15,922 nucleotides of DNA, from positions 9,644-25,565 of the forward strand of contig NW_013651679.1 of the NCBI RefSeq assembly GCF_000499385.1, in the 5' to 3' direction. The position numbers were made by a program, and so were the translations under genes. Below the pieces are notes generated by a model. That model made no database searches. It was given only the letters and a program-made list of their open reading frames with translations, and was not told the origin of the DNA. The stretch's first letter is position 1. Each line of letters starts with the position of its first letter. This stretch comes from Eimeria necatrix. Its lineage: Eukaryota; Apicomplexa; Conoidasida; Eucoccidiorida; Eimeriidae. This document shows positions 1 to 6,281 of this stretch, piece by piece.

Positions 1-21
1 CAGCAGCAGCAGCAGCAGCAG
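1..21. repeat. (CAG)7 microsatellite
   Basis: Seven CAG units at the window edge are in frame with the first exon and encode Gln7. The tract may extend beyond the window. It is followed directly by a G-rich run at 21-40. Confidence 0.9.
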
Positions 22-251
22 GGGGGGTGGGAGGGAGGGGAGCTGACTGTGGAGCAGCTGTCGGCTTGGGGGGATAAGTTCAGCAGCAAAAAGAGCCACG
101 GAGAAGCAGCAGCTCTTTTTCAAAAACATCTTCACTTCAAAACTCCTTTTTGGCCAAATGCAATAATGCAAATTGCAAAAGAATTCAACCAGCAGTGTCA
201 GCAGCAGGGCAGGCCCCAGGACATGGTCCCTGAGGAGTGGCTTTGCGTGCG

Positions 252-314
<63 letters not shown>

Positions 315-2356
315 TGGGGGGCTATTTTGGAAGGGTTTCTGGTGGATGCGTGACGAACTGCTGCTGCTGCTGCTGTAGCTGCTGCTGGTCGTTTAGCTGC
401 TGCTGCTGCTGCGGGAGCTAACGCGGGGCAGTCCAGTTGCTGTTTCTGCTGCAGCAGCTGCTGCTGCAGCTGCTGCTGCTGCTGCTGCTGCTGCTGCAGT
501 GGCTGCTGTTCCTGTCGGTGTGCTTTGCACTGCACAGGACACAATATTTTGTGACGAGAAAGGGATCGTGTTGAGAATGAGAGTAAGCAAAGAATCTGGT
601 GCACGCGGGGCTCTAGGGTTTAGGGTTTAGGGTTTAGGGTTTAGGGTTTAGGGGGGGTCCTGTGACGCCTCTTTAAAATTGAATTAATTAAAACAATTAA
701 ATCAGATAAATGGCAGCAGCAAGTTAATAAATGTTTTTGACTTTTTAAATTGAATTGTTTTTGAATTTCCCTCCAAGTCAAAACAGCCGCACTTGGGGGT
801 TTCTGAAATTGGCCAAGTGGGGTATTAAAATGAATAAATTGACTTCGGAGTTTATTTAAAAGAAATAATTCATTTTTTGCAATTAAAAACAATTTATTTT
901 CTTTTTTTTGTTTTCTAATTAGGAAAACAGCCCCCCTTACGGCGGCGAGGACGAGCCCGAGTCGGGTGTCACTACACCTGAACTGTTCAAAATAAGAAAA
1001 CAGAAAATGGAAAAGTTTAAACCGCATCGTTTCGTCGTAACGGCTCCAGTGCGCAAATAAATGGAATAAATCAAAAAATGGAATTTTTTGATTTATTTAA
1101 AACAAATCTACTCTGAATAAATATCCAATTTGCAGCTTTCTGAATGGTCTCTGGTTAACTCCAATTTGTAAAAGAGCTTTGATTCAAATTGCAAATAACT
1201 TTTAATTCAACTTCAATCAAATCCTTTAAAACAAATTATTTTATTTCTTTTTCCTTTATTTTCCACTTCTTTGCCGCAGCTTTGCTGCGCGTGGCGGCAG
1301 CCGCGGGCCCCAGAACAGAAATTAAATGCAACTGCCTCAACACAATGGCCGTTTAATTTGTCATTAATTAATTAATTAATTAATTAATTAATTGATTGAT
1401 TAATTAATTATTTAATTTAATTAATTAATTTAATTAATTAATTAAATTGATTTGGGAAGTTTGAGGCATTTTTCTGCTGTTTGTTTGCAGGCCGGGTATA
1501 TCGCGAAGGCCGGGATTAAAGTGAGCCACTTCTAGCGAAACGCCTTCAAACTGGATTTTAATTCATTTAAATTAATTTAAATTAAATTGAATTTCAATTT
1601 TAAATCAAATTAATGAAACTTTTGTAAATATTCTGAGAAATTTGCATCATTTGAGTAGCCACTTGTAAGTTCTTTTCATTTATCTCAATTAACATTTTAT
1701 TCATTTAAATAAATAAATAAATAAACATATACTCTGAATAGATATCAATTTGCAGCTTTCTGAATGGTCTCTGGTTAATTCAAATTTGTAAAAGAGCTTT
1801 AATTCAAATTGCAAACTAACCTTTCATTCAAATTCAATCAAATCCTTGGAGTTGTTTTTAATTTAAAAGGCTTTGGCTGCACTTATTTTCAATTTAAAAG
1901 CTCTAAGTTGCGTTTATTTTCGATTAAAAAAGCCTAAATTGCATTTCTGTTCAATTTAAACGGTTTAAATGCCAATTAAAAGGTTCAATTTGCATTAATG
2001 TTTAGTTAAAAGGTCCAAATGTCTTTAAAATGGTCTAAAATGTTTTTATTTTCGATAAAAAGGTCCAGATCTCCATTAAAATGGTCTTAAATGGCTTTAT
2101 TTTCCGTCAGAAAGCTCCAAAATGCATTAATGTTCAATTATGGAGGTTCAAATCTCTTTAAAATGGTCTAAAATGCCTTTATTTTCGCTAAAAATGGTTT
2201 AAATGGCATTTATTTTGCTGCGGGGCCCCACAGATTGGCACTGTGCTGCCGCTGCTGAGCAAAGAAAAAATGGAGAAGATTTTCGACAATCATTTTGCGC
2301 AGCCGAAGAACTACAGAGAGCCTCTTTTGCTGCCGGACGGCCGCGTGATAAAATAA
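1..2356 (+). CDS. Unidentified multi-exon gene, 5'-partial
   Basis: Predicted exons are 1-246, 397-582, 923-965, 1280-1350, 1491-1520 and 2234-2356 (TAA stop at 2354-2356). Joined, they stay open for 232 residues, and phases agree at every junction (0, 0, 1, 0, 0). Splice signals seen include AGA|GTAAGC at 583, AAA|GTGAGC at 1521, and acceptors TTTCTAATTAG, TTTGCCGCAG, TTTGTTTGCAG and GCCCCACAG. The peptide starts in Gln7, runs through LTVEQLSAWGDKF and FWPNAIMQIAKEFNQQ, has a 17-residue Ala run, then QDTIFCDEKGIVLRMR, KCNCLNTMA, AGYIAKAGIK and LLSKEKMEKIFDNHF, and ends LLLPDGRVIK. I do not recognise the family. The last three exons are the most convincing. The boundary at 246/397 is the weakest: reading through the CTG tract would instead give about 20 Leu and a stop at 376-378. 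The start codon is outside the window. Confidence 0.6.
253..312. repeat. (CTG)20 microsatellite
   Basis: Twenty perfect CTG units. In the preferred gene model they begin six bases after a TGC|GTGCGC donor and lie inside an intron (247-396). If unspliced, they would encode 20 Leu in the same frame as the upstream exon. Shorter interrupted CTG/GCT runs follow to about 415. Confidence 0.95.
448..498 (+). repeat. GCT/GCA run encoding Ala17
   Basis: Seventeen consecutive GCT or GCA codons lie in the reading frame that continues into QDTIFCDEKG and the GTAAGC donor at 583. The same tract on the minus strand would read as Gln or Ser, but no supporting exon signals were seen there. Confidence 0.7.
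612..657 (+). repeat. Interstitial telomere-type array (TTTAGGG)5
   Basis: Five perfect TTTAGGG units at 619-653 are preceded by a one-mismatch TCTAGGG and followed by a G run to 657. TTTAGGG is the telomere repeat of coccidia and plants. Unique exon sequence on both sides shows this is internal: it lies in the predicted intron 583-922 of the plus-strand gene. Confidence 0.95.
965..978. repeat. Diverged GGTGTACGTACACC element
   Basis: GGTGTCACTACACC followed by TGAACTG matches the dispersed palindrome and its right flank found at 3499. It overlaps the predicted 5' splice site of the exon ending at 965 (TCGG|GTGTCA). Confidence 0.5.
1109..1227. repeat. Direct repeat, copy 1 (~118 bp)
   Basis: Runs from TACTCTGAATAAATATC to about CAATCAAATCCTTT. 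It matches 1730-1847 with only scattered substitutions and small indels. It lies inside the predicted intron 966-1279. Confidence 0.9.
1357..1447. repeat. ATTA-type low-complexity repeat
   Basis: Nearly pure (ATTA)n with a few GATT and TTTA interruptions. It fills most of the predicted 140-nt intron 1351-1490 of the plus-strand gene. Confidence 0.9.
1730..1847. repeat. Direct repeat, copy 2 (~118 bp)
   Basis: Second copy of the element at 1109-1227, in the same orientation and about 621 bp downstream. Shared blocks include CAATTTGCAGCTTTCTGAAT and AATTTGTAAAAGAGCTTT. It lies in the next but one intron (1521-2233). Confidence 0.9.
1855..2215. repeat. Degenerate AT-rich minisatellite
   Basis: About ten loosely repeated units of roughly 30-40 nt, each resembling TTATTTTCAATTTAAAAGG followed by TCTAAATTGCA. 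Similarity is visible by eye but units differ in length. It sits in the predicted last intron of the plus-strand gene. Confidence 0.6.
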
Positions 2357-2783
2357 AGGGCATTTTGGCCATTTTTTGCACTTTTAGACAAAAAAGAAGT
2401 CCTTTTTCCCCTTTTTGGAGAGTCTAACTTTCTTGTCTTTCTCTGAATTGCAAAAAGGAGAAAAGAACCTTCTTCTTCGCTTCAAATTGGGTCTTTTAGC
2501 ACTCTTTTCTTCCTTCTAATCTCAAAGAGAAGAAAAGAATCTTCTTTTTCGCTTCAAAAGAAGTCCCCCCTCCTTCTCTTTGAAGCTAAAAAGGTGATAT
2601 AAGACTTTTATCTTTTTCTTTTTTAAAAAGCGCATTTGAGACTTCATTTATCTTTATTTCTCTTTTCTATTTAAAAAAGACAATTTGGCCTCCGTTTATC
2701 TTTTATTCTCTGTCTCTTCATTTTTCACTTTTTGCGTCTTCCCCTTTTGTATTTTCCAAAACTACCATTTCACTTCACGCCCG

Positions 2784-2797
2784 CTGTACGTACACCC
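2784..2797. repeat. GTACGTAC palindrome element
   Basis: CTGTACGTACACCC, a one- or two-base variant of GGTGTACGTACACC, followed 10 bp later by TGCATGCG. The central TGTACGTACA is a perfect palindrome. Confidence 0.7.
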
Positions 2798-2900
2798 GAA
2801 GCTGCATGCGCCTCTCAGGAACTTCTCAGTTTTAATTTCTCTTCGCAAATACCCAAATGAGCAAATCCACTAATAGTGCACTCACGCATACAGGTATTCA

Positions 2901-3094
2901 GATATATATATATTATATAATATATAGAATATATATTATATATAGAATATATATAATATATAGAATATATATTATATATAGAATATATATAATATATACA
3001 ATAATATAGAATATATATAATATATACAATATATATAATATATATATTCTATATATTATATATTATATATATGTACAAATATATATATATGTAT
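2901..3094. repeat. TATA-type satellite
   Basis: Imperfect tandem units of ATATATAATATATAGA and its near-complement ATATATATTATATATAGA. Because the units are self-complementary, the block could form long AT hairpins. It is pure A/T apart from the single G or C in each unit. Confidence 0.9.
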
Positions 3095-3310
3095 ATTTGC
3101 ATGCACGGCGTTCAAAAGCCACTTCAAGTTCCCATAGATAGCACACACCGCGCATTTCGGAAAAACAAAACAGATGCTGCATATTACTTTTTGAGAAAGC
3201 AAAATAAATAAAATAAAACAAAATAAAAAGAAATGAAATGAAATAAATGACAAAAGACTCCCACTGCAATTTGAATTTCTCTATTTCGTCGCGGAAGCCT
3301 CTCTATTGGG

Positions 3311-3323
3311 GTGTACAGACACC
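3311..3323. repeat. Diverged GTGTACGTACACC element
   Basis: GTGTACAGACACC differs from the consensus at two bases. It lies downstream of the RPS8 stop codon. Confidence 0.5.
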
Positions 3324-3498
3324 TCGCATCGAGTGCAATAAGGCAATTCTTCTCTTCTCGTTCAAATGACTTTTGGCATTTTAAATAGTTCAAATAGAAC
3401 ATAAAAGTAAATACTTTGCAAATAATTCTCTATTTTTCCCTCCAAATATTCTTTTGCCGGCTTTTCCCTCCCATTCCCTACAGCTACGTTGCGTTTGC

Positions 3499-3512
3499 GG
3501 TGTACGTACACC
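3499..3512. repeat. Perfect GGTGTACGTACACC palindrome
   Basis: Perfect 14-nt palindrome followed by TGAACTGCAG, the longest version of the right flank. It lies about 240 bp downstream of the RPS8 stop codon. Confidence 0.9.
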
Positions 3513-3597
3513 TGAACTGCAGCCCCAAACTGCCAATCTACATTTTTCGAGTCTGCCAAAAAGCCTCCACTTCAAAGCTGAACTAAACTGAGAACAG

Positions 3598-3598
<1 letters not shown>

Positions 3599-3640
<42 letters not shown>
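3599..3640. repeat. (CTG)14, probably in the RPS8 3' UTR
   Basis: Fourteen CTG units on the plus strand read as CAG14 in the sense of the minus-strand RPS8 gene. They begin about 116 nt after its stop codon, so they are probably transcribed but not translated. Confidence 0.9.
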
Positions 3641-3641
<1 letters not shown>

Positions 3642-3755
3642 ATTGGGGACAACAAAGGCAATAAAGAGATGCAACTGTTGAGGGTTCTGTCTCAGAAAAA
3701 CAGAAAGAGCCAAAAATGCAAAAGTGCAAATTCAACTCCAAGTCCCTCATTTCCT

Positions 3756-5934
3756 TCACTTGTGTTTCTTCTTGTCCATCCGCCGTTTGTAGAACAGCAG
3801 CTCTTCGCCCTGCAGCAAAAGAGGAGTTTCATTTAATTGCAAAACAAATCAATTAAATGATAAATGCAAATTCAATTCAATGCTGAAGTGTAAATTTAAT
3901 TAAATAAAATACATGTAAATTTAATTCAACGCTGAAGTGTAAATTTAATTAAACGATAAAATGTAAATTCAATTAATGATAAAATCTAAATTAAATGATA
4001 AAATGTAAATTTCATTGAATGATAAAATGTAAATTTCATTAAATGATAAAATGCAACTTTAATTAAAAGGCAAAATGCAAATCCAGTAAAATGCCGAACT
4101 GCACAGCAATACTGCGCTGTACGTGCACCTCAGAAACACCGCGAAAACCCACTTGAAGAATAAAACTGAATTTCGCAATTTTATTTTTTTTTATTTTTTT
4201 AATAAAATGTCACAGGGGTGTGAAGGGGAAATAAAAGAAAGAAAGAAATTCAAATCCCCGCAGTCCCCTGTTGAGTTTGGCCGGGAGAAACCGGAGAAGC
4301 GAAAAACAAATTAAAACAACTTCAATTAATTTAAATGAAGTTGCAATCGCTCGCAACCCTTGCAGGCCCCCCGGCTGTACATACAGCTCAAGGCTTGTCG
4401 AAACTTGAATTCAGAAATCCACTTGCGAAGGCGACTTCAAGTGTACATACACCTTAGCATTTGCATGCAACTGACTACTGCACGGGAAAACGTGCAACAA
4501 GAAATGTAAAAAGCCTTTTTGTCCAAAACAAAAACAAAAAAGAAACAAACAATTCCTTTTGAAGGCCTCTTGCGCCAAACGCAAGAACAAGAAACGGAGA
4601 AAAGGAAATGGACTTAAAACGGGAAGAGAAACGAAGAGAAAGTCCGGAAAACTCAACAAAAAAAGAGAACGCAAGGGAGTTTAAAAAGAAAAGACAAAAA
4701 AGTGGGGAAAACTCGCCTCCAGAATGTAGCCATCCGCGCGGCCAACCTGGCCAGGTCTGCTGCTGATGCAGGCGAGGAGGCGGCCAGTGTTGAACTGCTC
4801 CTCCAGCAGCGGATCTATTTTGGGAATGCCTTTATTTCTTCTTTGTTCTTGGGCGAAGAGAGTGTGTTTTGAAGGCGCTTTCTCCTCAGCTTCCCCCTGC
4901 GTCTTCTTGCCCACGTCCAGGCCGTAGTAGGAGCGGAACCTGCGGAAAGCGCGGGAAAGCAGCGGTTTTTCGGGACAAATTGGAGCCAAAATGCAAATAA
5001 AAGTCGAAATAAACTCCAATTAAACTTTTAATTCGAAAAAGAGAACTTCAGAAAGCAAAAAAGTGGGAAGCGGCGCTGCCGGGGAGTCGCGCGGGCGCGC
5101 GGAGCTGCCTATACACCTGAACGGCGCTGCGGTGTCACTGCAGCTCAAGTCGGCGAAAACGAAACCAATTTGAATTCCAACAACTCCAGATGAATTTAAA
5201 AGTCATTTTTTGCTTTTTAAAACCCACCAGGCCTTGAAAGGAGTGGCGTCGATGTGCACAATGGAGTTCTTCACGAGGGTGTTGGTCCGCACCAGCTCAT
5301 TGTTGGAGGCGTTGTAGACCACGTTCAGAATGCGCGTTTTCCGGGCCACCTCTGTGCAGCGCAGCACAGCAGCTTTTTTCAATTTAAATTCAACTCTTTT
5401 TAATTCGAATTCCTCTTTAATTGAGTTCAACTCTTTTTAATTCAAATTCAACTTTTCTAATTCCAACTTCAACTGCCACTCTGCGGAAAACAAACTGGCC
5501 AGCCAGCAGCCCCAGCGGCCCTCCGCCGCTCCAAAGCGCAGAAAAACAGCGCCGCGGGGTGTACGTACACCTGCGCGGCGCAGTCACGCGGTGTACGTAC
5601 ACCCGGCGGCCGCGGGCGCTCCCCAGAGCCCGGAGGGATAACAAAGTTGAGAAAAAGGGAGATAAAAGCGATAAAAGAGATAAAAGGGAGAAAAAGGAAG
5701 AGAAAAGCAGGGCTAAGACCCACTCTGGCTGGCCCAGCAGTAGTTGCCGGCGTCCAGGCGAATGGCCCGGTGCTTCAAGTTGCCGCCGCGGCAGCGGACG
5801 GGGCGAACTCTTTTGGGGCCGAGTTTGGTGACGGCGGGGGGGCGGCCGAGTTCATGTTTGCGTTTTTTTTGGTGGATGGGGAAGCGGCCGCCGGTCTTGC
5901 GGTGCTTGTGCCTGCGGTCGCGCGAAATGCCCAT
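3756..5934 (-). CDS. RPS8: 40S ribosomal protein eS8 (RPS8), four exons
   Basis: Structural protein of the small ribosomal subunit that binds 18S rRNA and is needed for 40S assembly. Exons in transcription order are 5934-5724, 5351-5228, 4939-4717 and 3809-3756 (TGA). They give 203 residues against 208 in human, with phases 1, 2 and 0 matching. Residues 1-70 carry MGISRD and [19 protein letters not shown], close to the S8e family signature, then [14 protein letters not shown]. Residues 71-111 carry [20 protein letters not shown] and TLVKN. Residues 112-186 carry [20 protein letters not shown] and GRADGYILE. Exon 4 encodes [17 protein letters not shown]. Introns 1 and 2 begin GTGGGT; intron 3 begins GCGAGT. 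The ATG lies in a good AAAATGG context. A telomere-type array lies just upstream, and all three introns contain the GTGTACGTACAC-type palindrome. Confidence 0.95.
3838..4090. repeat. Degenerate ~25-nt minisatellite in RPS8 intron 3
   Basis: Roughly ten units resembling AATGATAAAATGTAAATTTC with small indels; two contain AACGCTGAAGTG-type variants. It covers the 3' third of the intron next to the acceptor. Confidence 0.75.
4117..4129. repeat. Diverged GTGTACGTACACC element
   Basis: CTGTACGTGCACC, two differences from the consensus, in RPS8 intron 3. Confidence 0.55.
4375..4386. repeat. Diverged palindrome element
   Basis: CTGTACATACAG keeps the TGTAC-TACA core but differs at both ends. It is in RPS8 intron 3, about 65 bp from the next copy. 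Confidence 0.5.
4441..4453. repeat. GTGTACATACACC element
   Basis: One-base variant of the palindrome in RPS8 intron 3, with TTGCATGCAA 7 bp downstream. Confidence 0.65.
5110..5143. repeat. Half-palindrome pair in RPS8 intron 2
   Basis: TATACACCTGAAC at 5110-5122 and GGTGTCACTGCAG at 5131-5143 look like right and left halves of the dispersed element with its flanks. They are the only trace of the element in this 288-nt intron. Confidence 0.45.
5376..5470. repeat. TTCAACTC/TTTTTAATTC repeat in RPS8 intron 1
   Basis: About four loose units of TTCAACTCTTTTTAATTC with variants. On the sense strand this is A-rich DNA close to the intron 1 acceptor. Confidence 0.6.
5558..5571. repeat. Perfect GGTGTACGTACACC palindrome
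   Basis: Perfect 14-nt copy in RPS8 intron 1, flanked by GC-rich DNA and followed by TGCGCGGCG. A second perfect copy lies 32 bp downstream. Confidence 0.9.
5590..5603. repeat. Perfect GGTGTACGTACACC palindrome
   Basis: Second perfect copy in RPS8 intron 1. Start-to-start distance from the first is 32 bp, close to three helical turns. Confidence 0.9.
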
Positions 5935-5943
5935 TTTCGCAGT

Positions 5944-5974
5944 CCCAAACCCTAAACCCTAAACCCTAAACCCT
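5944..5974 (-). repeat. Telomere-type array just upstream of the RPS8 ATG
   Basis: Three full CCCTAAA units (5950-5970) with partial units at both ends. On the RPS8 sense strand it reads TTTAGGG, from about -40 to -10 relative to the ATG, so it is in the 5' UTR or core promoter. Plants carry related telo-box elements (AAACCCTA) upstream of translation-related genes; a similar role here is inference. Confidence 0.95.
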
Positions 5975-6130
5975 CGAAAAAACTAAAACTTCCCCAGTGG
6001 ACGCGATTCACTCCTGCAGGCCCGCGCAGATCTCCCGCGCGAGGCCCCGCCCGCGCTGTGGGGGCGCGCCGCCCCCACAGCCCCGCCCGGGCTGCATGCA
6101 GCCGCTTCCCGCGGCCCTCGCCCTGCCTTC
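5975..6130 (-). promoter_or_regulatory. GC-rich upstream region of RPS8
   Basis: A GC-rich block directly upstream of the minus-strand RPS8 start. It contains a perfect inverted repeat at 6056-6080 (CTGTGGGGGCG, loop CGC, then the complement) and a 14-nt palindrome GGCTGCATGCAGCC at 6090-6103 with the TGCATGCA core known as an apicomplexan AP2-factor site. Promoter function is inferred from position and composition only. Confidence 0.45.
6056..6080. repeat. Perfect 11-bp hairpin
   Basis: CTGTGGGGGCG and its exact reverse complement are separated by CGC. The stem is G/C dominated and would be very stable. It has no U-run, so it does not resemble a bacterial-type terminator. Confidence 0.85.
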
Positions 6131-6267
6131 TTGCATTAATTGAATATTATTTTGCAAATTTCATTTATTTTTCTCCTTTTTTTTCTCTTCTGCGCCTTTT
6201 ACAGCCCCAGACGGCCCCCGCCGCCGGCCGGCCCCCGGGTGTGCGCGCGCGCGCTGCGCATGCACGC

Positions 6268-6281
6268 GGTGTACGTACACC
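6268..6281. repeat. Perfect GGTGTACGTACACC palindrome
   Basis: Perfect copy upstream of RPS8, preceded a few bases away by GCGCATGCACGC. It is the last copy before about 8 kb of sequence without the element. Confidence 0.9.

Larger units (their letters stand above)
2357..3755. other. Convergent intergenic region
   Basis: Lies between the stop of the plus-strand gene and the stop of the minus-strand RPS8 gene, so it should contain both 3' UTRs and polyadenylation sites. It holds CT-rich DNA with a repeated GAGAAAAGAA...CTTCGCTTCAAA segment (about 2457-2487 and 2528-2560), the satellite at 2901-3094, AAATA-rich DNA at 3200-3250 and the CTG14 tract. No coding exon was seen on either strand. Confidence 0.6.
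3810..4716 (-). other. RPS8 intron 3, predicted GC-AG type
   Basis: The reading frame requires joining CTG GAG to GGC GAA GAG. The only in-phase donor is GAG|GCGAGT, a good match to the GC-donor class, with acceptor TTTTGCTGCAG. The nearby GT (GA|GTTTTC) leaves the conserved C-terminal tail out of frame. At 907 nt it is the longest intron of the gene and holds an AT-rich minisatellite and three palindrome copies. Confidence 0.75.

Noticed and set aside
185..604. Minus-strand frame rich in Ala and Gln
   Set aside because: Generated by the CTG tracts. The plus strand has splice signals and coding peptides across the same interval.
612..657. True chromosome end
   Set aside because: Only five units, flanked by coding exons of the same gene on both sides, so this is an interstitial array.
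2901..3094. Regular AT repeats considered as a CRISPR array or replication origin
   Set aside because: Units are simple AT satellite without unique spacers, and the host is eukaryotic. No origin-specific motif can be claimed.
5421..5831. Plus-strand open frame over RPS8 exon 1 and intron 1
   Set aside because: Antisense to a certain ribosomal protein exon and composed of Arg/Lys-rich sequence from intron repeats.
2784..6281. Peptide VYVH recurring in several predicted frames
   Set aside because: It is the translation of the GTGTACGTACAC palindrome in non-coding DNA, not a protein motif.
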